Origin: Pseudomonas sp. 10-1B | GTDB taxonomy: Bacteria; Pseudomonadota; Gammaproteobacteria; Pseudomonadales; Pseudomonadaceae | DNA: 64,000 nt | Assembly: GCF_000935045.1 (NCBI RefSeq) | Contig: NZ_JYKS01000005.1 | Location: 62,001-126,000, forward strand | Direction: 5' to 3' | Part shown: piece by piece, positions 53,822 through 62,300 of the stretch | How positions within the stretch are numbered: position 1 is the first letter of the stretch | Layout: each line of letters opens with the position of its first letter | Position numbers and translations under genes: made by a program | Notes under the pieces: model-generated | Told to the model about the DNA's origin: nothing | The model's input: the letters and a program-made list of their open reading frames with translations, nothing else | Databases searched by the model: none

Positions 53822-54675
53822 TGATTGCGCCTGTGACCCACCTCGCCACTGCCACCACCACCCTGCCGCTGGACACCCGCATGCCCACCCCGGCCATCGC
53901 CCAACCCATCGTCAGCTTCAAGGACGTGACCAAACGCTACGGCAACTTTACCGTGCTCGATGGCCTCAACCTCGAGGTCGCACCCGGCGAGAAGGTGGCG
54001 ATCATCGGCCCCAGCGGCTCGGGCAAGTCGACCTTGCTGCGGGTGCTGATGACGTTGGAAGGCATCGACCAGGGCATGATCGAAGTCGATGGCGAATCGC
54101 TCACCCACATGCCTGGGCGCAACGGTGCGCTGGTCGCCGCCAGCGAACGCCATGTACGCAAGGTGCGGGCGAAGATCGGCATGGTGTTCCAGAGCTTCAA
54201 CCTGTTCCCGCACATGAGCGCTTTGCAGAACGTGATCGAGGCGCCGGTGCAGGTGCTGGGGGTCAAGCCGGCCGAAGCGCGGGAGCGCGCTGCCGAACTG
54301 CTGGAAATGGTTGGCCTGGGCAACAAGTTCGAGCATTACCCCTCGCAGTTGTCCGGCGGCCAGCAACAGCGCGTGGCGATTGCCCGGGCGCTGGCGATGC
54401 GGCCAAAAGTGATGCTGTTCGACGAAGTGACTTCGGCGCTGGACCCAGAGTTGTGTGGCGAAGTGCTGAATGTGATCCGCCGGCTGGGCAGCGAGCACAA
54501 CCTGACCATGCTGATGGTGACGCACCAGATGGGCTTTGCCCGGGAGTTCGCTGATCGGGTGTGCTTCTTCTACAAGGGGCAGATCCATGAGCAGGGTACG
54601 CCGGCGCAGATCTACGAGAACCCTCAGCAGGAGCGGACCCGGGCGTTCTTGAGCGCAGTGCGGGAGGCGAACTGA
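53821..54675 (+). CDS. ehuA: Ectoine ABC transporter ATPase
   Basis: The 284-residue ATPase has Walker [10 protein letters not shown] (about 61-69), signature [10 protein letters not shown] and the switch His in V-T-H-Q-M-G-F-A. Walker B reads M-L-F-D-E-V-T-S-A-L-D-P, with Val in place of the more usual Pro after DE, a variant seen in related importers. It has about 25 extra residues at the N-terminus; an internal ATG at 53881 (M-P-T-P-A-I) would give a shorter form. It ends the ehuBCDA operon. The next gene is convergent. Confidence 0.9.
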   Translation: MIAPVTHLATATTTLPLDTRMPTPAIAQPIVSFKDVTKRYGNFTVLDGLNLEVAPGEKVAIIGPSGSGKSTLLRVLMTLEGIDQGMIEVDGESLTHMPGRNGALVAASERHVRKVRAKIGMVFQSFNLFPHMSALQNVIEAPVQVLGVKPAEARERAAELLEMVGLGNKFEHYPSQLSGGQQQRVAIARALAMRPKVMLFDEVTSALDPELCGEVLNVIRRLGSEHNLTMLMVTHQMGFAREFADRVCFFYKGQIHEQGTPAQIYENPQQERTRAFLSAVREAN

Positions 54676-54690
54676 TCGAGGGGCGCGGTT

Positions 54691-55710
54691 TCAGTATTCG
54701 CGCCACTTGCTGAACGCCCAGCGCCCCGCCAGAACGGTAAAGGTCGCCACCAGCGCCACCAGCCCCCAGAAACCATGGGGGTCGTCCGCCAAGGGCACAC
54801 CGCCGACGTTCATGCCGAAGAAGCCGGCGATGATGTTGATGGGCAGCGCCAGCACGGTCACTACCGTCAGGGTGAACAGGGTGCGGTTGGTCTGCTCGGT
54901 GAGCTTGGCGGCGATTTCTTCCTGCAGCAGCTTGATCCGCTCGCCCAGGGCGGTGAGGTCGCTGATCACCAGGGTGAATTCTTCGGTGGCCGCGCGCAGC
55001 TGGCGTATGTCCTGCTCCTGCAGCCACTCGGGCGGCCGGTTGAGCAGGCGCAGCAGCGCGCCCGGCTCCAGCGCCAGCAGGCGCTGCAAGCGCACCAGCA
55101 CCCGGCGCATGCTGCCCAGCTCGGCGCGGTTGTCGCTCAGGCGCTGGGACAGCATCTGGTCTTCGATGCGGTCGACGCTGGTGGTGGTTTCGCGCACGAT
55201 CTGGGTCAGCACATCGCCCTGGTCGCGCAGCAGGTGCACCAGCAGTTCGATGGACGAATGGAAGCGCTCGCCATGCTTGACCGAGGAGCGCAGCTTGTCC
55301 ACCGAATGCAATGGCTGCAAGCGCGCGCTCACCAGCAACTGGCTGCTGGCGCAGGCCCACAGCGTGGAGATGTCCGACGAGACCAGGCCGAAGTTGAACA
55401 CCACGTCGTTGACCACCGCCAGCAGCGCCGAGTCGGCGTGCTCGATACGGGTCGAGCGCGAGCCTTCGCGCAGGGTTTCGAAGAACGCCTCGGGCAACTG
55501 CAAATGCGTGCGCAACCAGCGCTCGCAGGCGGCATGGGCCAGGTTCAGGTGCACCCAGAGAAACTCGTCGGGCTCCAGCGGCTGACCAAGCTTGTGCAGC
55601 AACTGCGCCGAGTCGATTTCGCGCCCGGGCTGGCCAGGCTGGAAGGCGAAGGCGTAGAGCAGGCCGAACAGGTCGTGGTCCTGGGGCAGATGCAGTGCGG
55701 GATGGCCCAT
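54691..55710 (-). CDS. CorA-family transporter, ZntB-like
   Basis: The 339-residue protein is of the CorA superfamily: a large cytoplasmic N-terminal domain with long helices (about 1-270), then two C-terminal membrane helices. The pore motif G-M-N-V-G-G lies at the end of the first helix (near 305). The family transports Mg2+, Zn2+ or Ni2+. ZntB types carry G-M-N with such flanks and export or take up zinc. I chose the ATG at 55710 (M-G-H-P-A-L); the frame above it lacks similarity. It has no clear link to the neighbouring ectoine operon. Confidence 0.88.
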   Translation of the reverse strand: MGHPALHLPQDHDLFGLLYAFAFQPGQPGREIDSAQLLHKLGQPLEPDEFLWVHLNLAHAACERWLRTHLQLPEAFFETLREGSRSTRIEHADSALLAVVNDVVFNFGLVSSDISTLWACASSQLLVSARLQPLHSVDKLRSSVKHGERFHSSIELLVHLLRDQGDVLTQIVRETTTSVDRIEDQMLSQRLSDNRAELGSMRRVLVRLQRLLALEPGALLRLLNRPPEWLQEQDIRQLRAATEEFTLVISDLTALGERIKLLQEEIAAKLTEQTNRTLFTLTVVTVLALPINIIAGFFGMNVGGVPLADDPHGFWGLVALVATFTVLAGRWAFSKWREY

Positions 55711-55799
55711 TCGAACTCGCAATGAGGCACGGGGAGATGGCAGAAATGTTGCTGAATATTCGTTGCAGCCAGATGACAGCAAAGGCTGCCGACACCATC

Positions 55800-55919
55800 C
55801 CTGTGGGAGCGGCCTTGCGTCGCGATAGGGCTGCGTAGCAGCCCCAGGTTTTTAGCTTCGCAGCAGAGATTGCTGGGGCCGCTGTGCGGCCCTTTCGCGA
55901 CGCAAGGCCGCTCCCACAG
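55800..55919. repeat. Inverted REP pair upstream of the ZntB-like gene
   Basis: Two opposite REP-type arms (about 55800-55846 and 55873-55919, CTGTGGGAGCGGCCTTGCGTCGCG type) are separated by a short AT-rich linker. They lie between the start of the ZntB-like gene and the 3' end of the receptor gene. They are a different REP subtype from those at 35.4 and 58.5 kb. Confidence 0.85.
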
Positions 55920-55946
55920 TGGATACATCCCCGCTGATGCAGCGTG

Positions 55947-58367
55947 TTACCAACGATAGGTCGCCGTACCCAGCACCGTGCGCCCATTGCCATAGATGCA
56001 GCGGGTAGCGTCATAACAACCCGCCACGTACTCCTTGTCGGCCAGGTTGCTGGCATTCACCGCAAAGCGCCATGGCCCGGTTTCGTAATGCACGGCCGCG
56101 TCCAGCAAGGTGTACGCTGGCACGTTCAGCGAATTGTCCGCAGCCCCTGGGTTGCGCCCGGTGTAGCGCACGCCGGCGCCGAAACCCAGGCCCTTGAGCA
56201 AGCCATCGTGCAAGGTGTAGTCAGCCCACACCGAAGCCAGGTTGCGCGGTGTCGGAATGCTGATCGGCGTCTTGCCATCGCTCTCGTCGTTGGCCTTGGT
56301 CACCTTCACATCCTGGTAGGTATAGGTGGCAATCAGGTTGAGTTCGTTGCTCAAACTGGCCACCCCTTCCAGCTCGATGCCACGCGAGCGCACCTGGCCA
56401 GTCTGTACTTTGTCGTTGGGGTTGCCTGGCGCGGTGGTTAGCACATTATCCTGGGTAATCTCGAACACCGCGGCAGTTACCGAACTGTTCGAGCCCGGTG
56501 GCTGGTATTTGATACCCGCTTCATATTGCTTGGCTTCGGTCGGCTCGAACGGCTGATTGTTGGCGTCGGTGCCCGGGTTTGGCGTGAAGCCTTCGCTGTA
56601 GCTCAGGTAGGGCGCCAGGCCGTTGTCGGCCAGGTAGACCAGGCCAACCCGGCCACTGAACGCCTCGTCACGGGTATGTATTTCGGGATCGGAGCCGGCA
56701 ACGGTCCAGTTGCGGGTTTCGGAGGTGGCCCAGTCATAGCGGCCACCCAGGGTCAGCACCCAGTGGTCGTCGAAACGCAACTGGTCTTGCAGGTACAATC
56801 CGGTCTGCCGGCTGGTCTGGTGGCTGTAGCTCCAAGTGTCCGGGGTGAACTGGCTGGGGTCGACCGGGCCGTAATCCGTACCGCCGTAGAGGTCGACGGG
56901 GGTGGTCAGGATGTAGGCCTGCGGGTCGGAAGTCTGCTGGCGCTGCCAATCCACGCCGATCAGCAGGGTATGGCCGACAGCGCCGGTGCTGAAGTCGGCC
57001 TGTGCCTGGTTATCCACAGCCCAGCGGCTGTACTTGGGGTTCTCGATGCCGGCGTAGCGCAGCAGCGTGCGCTCATCGCCGCCTTCCATGCCGTAGTAGG
57101 CGGTGGTGCCGACGCCGAAGACCATGTTGTCGTTCAGGTCCAGGTGCGAGTAGCGCAGGTTCTGGCGCAATTGCCAGACGTCGTTCAGGCGCGTTTCGAA
57201 TTCGTAGCCGAGGCTGTATTGGGTCTTCTCATATTTGGAGAAGTGCTTGTCGCCAGTGAAGGTATCACGGCCAATCTTGCCGTAGGGCGAATGGGACAGC
57301 GTGCCCACCGCCGGCAGGAAGTTGTCCTGGGCGTTGGAATCGTCCGCCAGATAGCTGCCCAGCACAGTCAGCCGAGTATCTTCGGACGGCTGCCAGGTGA
57401 GCGCGGCGGATAGCGCCTGGCGCTTGTCTTCCCAAGGGGTGTCGCGAATGTTGGCTTCATGGCCGATGGCGGTGACGCGATAACTCCATACGCCCTCGTC
57501 ATCCAGCGCACCGGTGCTGTCGAAGCCCAGCTGGCGGCGCGCGTCGGTACCGTACTGGGCCTGGATTTCGTGGCTGCTGACAGTGCTCGGGCGCTTGGAT
57601 ACCTGGTTGATCACCCCGCCTGGGTCGCCCTGGCCATACAGTACGCCAGCCGGGCCACGCAGCACTTCGACCCGTTCGAGCATGTAGGGGTCGACCATCC
57701 AGCTGGCCAGGTTGATCGTGGTCGGCAATTGCAGGCCGTCGAGGTAGGTGGTCGGCGAGAAGCCACGCACTACCGTGTACCAGTCGGAGCGGTTGTTGGC
57801 ACCGTAGGAGGAAACACCGGGGGTGTAGCGCAAGGCCTCGTTGACCGACTGCACGCCCTGGGCCTCCATGCGTTCACGGGTCACCACAGAGATGGACTGT
57901 GGGGTCTCGTGGATCGGCGTGTCGGTCTTGGTCGCGGTGATGCTGCGCTTGGCCACGTAGCTGCCCACCGGCCCCAGCGGGTTCTCTTCGCCCATGGCGG
58001 AAATGGTCTGCGCCTGCAGGGTGACTGTGCTCTCGGCACCCGCGCGTACCAGGCGCCAGCTGCCATCGCTGCTGACCTCGGCGGCCAGCTCGGTATTGCC
58101 GAGCAATGTGGCGAAGCCTATCTCGATCGGGTAATCGCCCGACAGGCCGCGGCTGCTCAGGCCGCGCGTAAGTGCCGGGTCGAAGCTCAGCAACACACCC
58201 GCCTGACGGGCATAGGCGTTAAGGGCATTTTCAAGGCTGCCAGCCGGCACTTCGAAGTGATGGCCCGGCGCGGCCAGCGCTGGGCTGCCCAGGGGCAGGC
58301 TGACGCTCAGTCCCAGCAGGGCGATGCGCAGGGCTCGGGCAAGCGGGGTGTAGGGGGACGACGCCAT
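55947..58367 (-). CDS. TonB-dependent siderophore receptor with signalling domain, FhuA/FoxA-like (system 4)
   Basis: This is an 806-residue outer-membrane transducer. The signal peptide ends near S-P-A-L-A-A. The STN domain is at about 35-115, the plug at about 150-280 (H-E-T-P-Q-S-I-S-V-V-T), and the barrel ends G-T-A-T-Y-R-W. The C-terminal Y-V-A-G-C-Y-D-A-T-R-C-I-Y-G with two Cys is typical of ferrichrome or ferrioxamine receptors (FhuA/FoxA/FiuA). It therefore probably imports a hydroxamate siderophore such as ferrioxamine or ferrichrome. It lies 3' of its anti-sigma gene, separated by a REP pair. Confidence 0.92.
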   Translation of the reverse strand: MASSPYTPLARALRIALLGLSVSLPLGSPALAAPGHHFEVPAGSLENALNAYARQAGVLLSFDPALTRGLSSRGLSGDYPIEIGFATLLGNTELAAEVSSDGSWRLVRAGAESTVTLQAQTISAMGEENPLGPVGSYVAKRSITATKTDTPIHETPQSISVVTRERMEAQGVQSVNEALRYTPGVSSYGANNRSDWYTVVRGFSPTTYLDGLQLPTTINLASWMVDPYMLERVEVLRGPAGVLYGQGDPGGVINQVSKRPSTVSSHEIQAQYGTDARRQLGFDSTGALDDEGVWSYRVTAIGHEANIRDTPWEDKRQALSAALTWQPSEDTRLTVLGSYLADDSNAQDNFLPAVGTLSHSPYGKIGRDTFTGDKHFSKYEKTQYSLGYEFETRLNDVWQLRQNLRYSHLDLNDNMVFGVGTTAYYGMEGGDERTLLRYAGIENPKYSRWAVDNQAQADFSTGAVGHTLLIGVDWQRQQTSDPQAYILTTPVDLYGGTDYGPVDPSQFTPDTWSYSHQTSRQTGLYLQDQLRFDDHWVLTLGGRYDWATSETRNWTVAGSDPEIHTRDEAFSGRVGLVYLADNGLAPYLSYSEGFTPNPGTDANNQPFEPTEAKQYEAGIKYQPPGSNSSVTAAVFEITQDNVLTTAPGNPNDKVQTGQVRSRGIELEGVASLSNELNLIATYTYQDVKVTKANDESDGKTPISIPTPRNLASVWADYTLHDGLLKGLGFGAGVRYTGRNPGAADNSLNVPAYTLLDAAVHYETGPWRFAVNASNLADKEYVAGCYDATRCIYGNGRTVLGTATYRW

Positions 58368-58463
58368 GGGGTTTCCTTGTTGTCATGAGCGGAATTGCAA
58401 GGAGGCCGAGCCACGGCGAAAAAACTGCAAAAAGAAACTGAAAATAATTTTCTTGGCATTTGT

Positions 58464-58600
58464 GTGGGCCTTTTCGCGGGCAAGCCCGCTCCCATAGGTA
58501 CGGTGGTTTGCCTGTGGAACATTCGCTGTCGCGCAGAGAACACAGCCAGTTGGGGCGCCGCATATCCTGTGGGAGCGGGCGCGCCCGCGAAAAGGCCCAC
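58464..58600. repeat. Inverted REP pair between receptor 4 and anti-sigma 4
   Basis: The two REP arms, 58464-58498 and 58566-58600, are in opposite orientation and share GTGGGCCTTTTCGCGGGC at the outside. They lie in the 241-nt spacer between the anti-sigma gene and the receptor gene of system 4. They may limit read-through so that the receptor uses its own promoter. Confidence 0.85.
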
Positions 58601-58608
58601 GCGCTTTG

Positions 58609-59553
58609 TCAGGCTGGCTCCAGTGTCACCCACCACCGGGTAAGGTACCGAGCCCGCACCGGCAGGCTATGCCCCAACGCCGCCAGCGCCCGATCTGTCT
58701 CGCCCACCGGAAACACCCCGGAAATCAGCAAATCCGCAACCGTCGGGTCACAGCGCAGTACCCCGCTGCGATAGCGCCCAAGTTCGGCGCACAGCCGCGC
58801 CAAAGGCCACTGCCGGACCACCAGGTATCCTTCGCGCCACGCCAGCGCATCGCGGTCCAGCGGTTGCGCCGCGAACACGCCCTGGCGATCAAAACGCGCC
58901 TGCTCCCCGGCATGGACGACTGCCGCAGTCTGCTGCCCGGCGCTCGGCCGCACCGCCACGGCCCCCTCCTCCACGGCCAGCAACACGCTGTCTTCGCCCA
59001 GGCGCACCGTGAAGCCGGTACCCAACGCCTGCAAACGGCCCATGGGCGTGTCGACCCAGAACGGCCGCTCAGCCCCCTGTTTACCGGTCTGGATCATGAT
59101 CTCCCCGGCCAACAGCCGCACCCGCCGCTGCTGGCTGTCGAATGCCAGGTCCAGCGCCGTACCACTGTTCATCTGCAGCCAGCCGCCGTCGGGCAGCGCC
59201 AGGCGCCGTCGTTCGCCGGTGGCCGTGCGCTGCTCGGCCAACCAGGGCGTGCCATGCAAGCCCAGGCTGGTACCCCCGGCCAGCGCCGTGCCCCCCAACA
59301 GCAATGCCAACCCCTTGAGCACCGTGCGCCGGTCGCGGTAGCGCAGGGCCTGGCTTGCCTGCGGTGGTGGCATGCCACCCAGGCGCCCATCGAACACCGC
59401 CAGACGCTGCCAGGCTTGTTCATGGCTCGGATGCAGCCGGCGCCAGCGCACACAGGCTTCCAGTTCCTCGACCGGGGCCAGCCCGGACGCCAGGCGCACT
59501 CGCCAGTCGATGGCTTGCGCCACCACCTCCGCTGTTGGCTCGGCCAGGCTCAC
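58609..59553 (-). CDS. FecR-type anti-sigma factor (system 4)
   Basis: The 314-residue inner-membrane relay has the DUF4880-like N-terminus (A-I-D-W-R-V-R-L-A-S-G), a membrane helix near residues 84-103 (L-A-L-L-L-G-G-T-A-L-A), the FecR domain (L-P-D-G-G-W-L-Q-M-N-S-G-T-A-L-D) and the C-terminal R-Y-L-T-R-W-W-V-T-L-E-P-A. The start is GTG at 59553, which overlaps the sigma stop (GTGA); the TTG upstream is less likely. It pairs with the sigma at 59550-60053 and receptor 4. Confidence 0.9.
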   Translation of the reverse strand: MSLAEPTAEVVAQAIDWRVRLASGLAPVEELEACVRWRRLHPSHEQAWQRLAVFDGRLGGMPPPQASQALRYRDRRTVLKGLALLLGGTALAGGTSLGLHGTPWLAEQRTATGERRRLALPDGGWLQMNSGTALDLAFDSQQRRVRLLAGEIMIQTGKQGAERPFWVDTPMGRLQALGTGFTVRLGEDSVLLAVEEGAVAVRPSAGQQTAAVVHAGEQARFDRQGVFAAQPLDRDALAWREGYLVVRQWPLARLCAELGRYRSGVLRCDPTVADLLISGVFPVGETDRALAALGHSLPVRARYLTRWWVTLEPA

Positions 59554-60053
59554 GAATACAGCACCCGATAGCAATGGCCGAACGCCTGGGTCATGTACTG
59601 CTGCACCGAACTGAGCGAGATGCCAAGCTGCTCGGCGATTTGTGGATAGGTCAGGCCGTCGAGCTGCGACAGCAGGAACGCACTGCGCACCTTGGGCTTC
59701 AGCCCGTCGAGCATGCGGTCGATTTCCACCAGGGTTTCCAGTACCAGTACCCGCGCTTCGGCCGACGGGGCTTCAGGTTCGGGCAGCGCGGCCAGGCTGT
59801 CGAGCCAGGCCCGCTCCAGGCTCAGGCGGCGGTAATGATCCACCACCAGCCCCTTGGCGACGGTTGCCAGAAACGCCCGTGGCTCGCGCAGCCCGTGCAG
59901 AGTGTCACGCCCCAACAGGCGCAGGAACGTGTCCTGGGCCAGGTCGGCAGCCTGGTGCTGGCATTCCAGGCGTTTGAGCAACCAGCCACGCAGCCACGAA
60001 TGATGGCCACGGTAGAGCTCGCCGACTTGAGCGTTGTGGGGCTGCGACGACAC
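59550..60053 (-). CDS. ECF sigma factor, FecI family (system 4)
   Basis: This is a 167-residue FecI-like sigma factor with region 2 (A-A-D-L-A-Q-D-T-F-L-R-L-L) and region 4 (L-D-G-L-T-Y-P-Q-I-A-E-Q-L-G-I-S-L). It is coupled to its anti-sigma gene by a GTGA overlap. The 249 bases upstream to the divergent NTF2-like gene show no firm Fur box. By analogy it is activated by a ferric hydroxamate bound to receptor 4. Confidence 0.92.
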   Translation of the reverse strand: MSSQPHNAQVGELYRGHHSWLRGWLLKRLECQHQAADLAQDTFLRLLGRDTLHGLREPRAFLATVAKGLVVDHYRRLSLERAWLDSLAALPEPEAPSAEARVLVLETLVEIDRMLDGLKPKVRSAFLLSQLDGLTYPQIAEQLGISLSSVQQYMTQAFGHCYRVLYS

Positions 60054-60302
60054 GGAAGTACCTCGGGGCAGGGTTACGCGAGGGCGTTAATGGGAAGCAG
60101 TATTATTTAGAAGCAGGGGCATTTCAATATCCGCTCAGCAACGGAGCAGACCAATGGCATTTGCTTTTACTTGGTCGGTTACTTGGCCGCTGCCATCACT
60201 TCACAAATTCCTGAACTGATTATTTGCCGCCAGCGATTTTTCTCCTCGCCAACCGCCACCAGAATCGCTCACCACAATCACAAGAACCGTGAGGCCACTC
60301 CC

Positions 60303-60692
60303 GTGGACCAGACACTCCAGGTACGGCAAGCCGCCGCCGACCTCGTTGCCGCGTTCGCCAGCAACGATACCGCCCGCTATTTCGCCTGCTTCAGCGAAGA
60401 CGCCACCTTCCTTTTCCACACCTTGCCGCAACCGCTGCTGTCGCGCCGTGCCTACGAAGACCTCTGGGCCCAGTGGCAGGCCGAGGGCTTTGCCGTGCTC
60501 GCCTGCGAGTCGGGCAATGCCCAGGTGAGCCTGCAAGGTGATGTGGCGATCTTCATGCACGAGGTGGCCACCCACATCCGCATCGCCGGTGAAGAACACC
60601 GATTGAGCGAGCGCGAGACCATCGTCTTCCGCCGCCAGGCTGAACAGTGGCTGGCCTGTCACGAGCACCTGTCGGTCATATCGCCGACCTGA
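60303..60692 (+). CDS. NTF2-like/SnoaL-type small protein
   Basis: This is a 129-residue protein of the nuclear-transport-factor-2 fold, of the type annotated DUF4440/SnoaL. It has a helix-rich N-terminal half (V-R-Q-A-A-A-D-L-V-A-A-F) and a beta-sheet C-terminal half (R-I-A-G-E-E-H-R-L-S-E-R-E-T). Such proteins are ligand-binding or small-molecule isomerase-type domains. No catalytic residue is definable here. The start is GTG at 60303. It lies 95 nt upstream of the NCS1 permease and may belong to the same operon. The function is unknown. Confidence 0.75.
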   Translation: MDQTLQVRQAAADLVAAFASNDTARYFACFSEDATFLFHTLPQPLLSRRAYEDLWAQWQAEGFAVLACESGNAQVSLQGDVAIFMHEVATHIRIAGEEHRLSERETIVFRRQAEQWLACHEHLSVISPT

Positions 60693-60787
60693 GCGTACTT
60701 TTTTAGCGGCCCTGCCGCCCTGCCATCGCACCCACAAGAAGGCCCGCGCACCGCGCCGGCCCACAACAACCGCGCTGGAGCATCACC

Positions 60788-62287
60788 ATGAGCCACTCGA
60801 CCGGTATCGAGACCAACGGCGTCGAACAGATCCCCGACGATCAACGCGACGCCTCCCCGCTGGACCTGTTCCGCCTGATCTTCGGCGGCGCCAATACCTT
60901 CGCCACTGCCGTGCTGGGCAGCTTCCCGGTGCTGTTCGGGCTGTCGTTCCAGGCCGGCGTATGGGCAATTCTGCTCGGCGTTGGCCTGGGCGCGCTGATC
61001 CTGGCGCCCATGGGCTTGTTCGGGGCGCTCAACGGTACCAACAACGCCGTCTCGTCAGGGGCGCACTTTGGTGTGCATGGGCGCATCGTCGGCTCGTTCC
61101 TGTCGCTGCTCACCGCGGTAGCGTTTTTCTCGCTGTCGGTGTGGAGCTCGGGCGATGCCCTGGTCGGCGGGGCCAAGCGCCTGGCCGGCCTGCCGGAAAC
61201 CGACCTGACCCTGGGCCTGGCCTACGGCCTGTTCGCGGTGCTGGTGCTGGTGGTGTGTATCTTCGGCTTCCGCTTCATGCTGTGGGTCAACAAGATTGCC
61301 GTGTGGGCCTCGAGCCTGCTGTTCCTGCTGGGCATCGTCGCCTTTGCCGGGCCATTCGATGCCGGCTACGCGGGTAGCGTCAACCTGGGCCAGGCGGGCT
61401 TCTGGGCGGCGTTCGTCGGCGCAGCGATCCTGGCCATGAGCAACCCGGTGTCGTTCGGCGCCTTCCTGGGCGACTGGTCGCGCTACATCCCGCGTGAAAC
61501 GCCCAAGGCGCGCATCATGCTGGCGGTGATCGCGGCACAGGGCGCAACCCTGATCCCGTTCCTGTTCGGCCTGTGCACCGCTACCCTGGTGGCCACCCAG
61601 GCACCGGACTACATCGCCGCCAACAACTACGTCGGTGGCCTGCTGGCGGTAGCGCCAAGCTGGTTCTTCCTGCCGGTGTGCCTGATTGCGGTGATCGGCG
61701 GCATGTCCACCGGCACCACGGCGCTGTACGGCACCGGCCTGGACATGTCCAGTGTGTTCCCGCGCCTGCTCAGCCGCGCCGGCGCCACGCTGCTGATCGG
61801 CGTACTGGCAATCGCCTTCATCTTCATTGGCCGCTTCACCTTCAACCTGGTGCAGAGCGTGTCGACCTTCGCCGTGCTGATCATCACCTGCACCAGCCCA
61901 TGGATGGTGATCATGATCCTTGGGCTGGTCACCCGCCGTGGCTTCTACCACGCCGACGACCTGCAGGTGTTCACCCGTGGCCAGCGCGGCGGCCACTACT
62001 GGTTCCTGCACGGTTGGAACTGGCGCGGCATGGGGGCGTGGGTCCCCAGCGCAGCAGTCGGCCTGTGCTTCGTCAACCTGCCGGGGCAGTTCGTCGGCCC
62101 ACTGGGCGACCTGGCCGGCGGCATCGACCTGAGCCTGCCGGTAACCCTGGGGCTGGCCGGCGTACTGTACCTGGCGCTGCTCAGCCTGTTCCCCGAACCT
62201 GCCGGCGTGTATGGCCCCAAGGGCCCGCGTTGGGTGCGCTGCAAAAGCACTGCGCGCACGCCGGTGACCACCGCCGAAATGGCCTGA
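60788..62287 (+). CDS. NCS1-family purine/cytosine permease-like transporter
   Basis: The 499-residue protein has about 12 helices, of the nucleobase:cation symporter-1 family (CodB, allantoin, hydantoin types). Visible motifs are the conserved G-A-L-N-G-T-N-N near residue 78, N-P-V-S-F-G-A-F-L-G-D-W-S-R-Y near 220 and G-M-S-T-G-T-T-A-L-Y-G-T near 305. The ATG follows CTGGAG. It is 13 nt upstream of an aldehyde dehydrogenase, so both probably serve catabolism of one imported compound. Substrate unknown; members move cytosine, uracil, hydantoins or pyridoxine. Confidence 0.87.
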   Translation: MSHSTGIETNGVEQIPDDQRDASPLDLFRLIFGGANTFATAVLGSFPVLFGLSFQAGVWAILLGVGLGALILAPMGLFGALNGTNNAVSSGAHFGVHGRIVGSFLSLLTAVAFFSLSVWSSGDALVGGAKRLAGLPETDLTLGLAYGLFAVLVLVVCIFGFRFMLWVNKIAVWASSLLFLLGIVAFAGPFDAGYAGSVNLGQAGFWAAFVGAAILAMSNPVSFGAFLGDWSRYIPRETPKARIMLAVIAAQGATLIPFLFGLCTATLVATQAPDYIAANNYVGGLLAVAPSWFFLPVCLIAVIGGMSTGTTALYGTGLDMSSVFPRLLSRAGATLLIGVLAIAFIFIGRFTFNLVQSVSTFAVLIITCTSPWMVIMILGLVTRRGFYHADDLQVFTRGQRGGHYWFLHGWNWRGMGAWVPSAAVGLCFVNLPGQFVGPLGDLAGGIDLSLPVTLGLAGVLYLALLSLFPEPAGVYGPKGPRWVRCKSTARTPVTTAEMA

Positions 62288-62300
62288 CTGGAAATCGACC

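Noticed and set aside
53821..54675. Walker B of the ectoine ATPase has D-E-V instead of D-E-P
   Set aside because: The variant is seen in related amino-acid-type importers, and the other ATPase motifs are intact, so it does not suggest loss of function.
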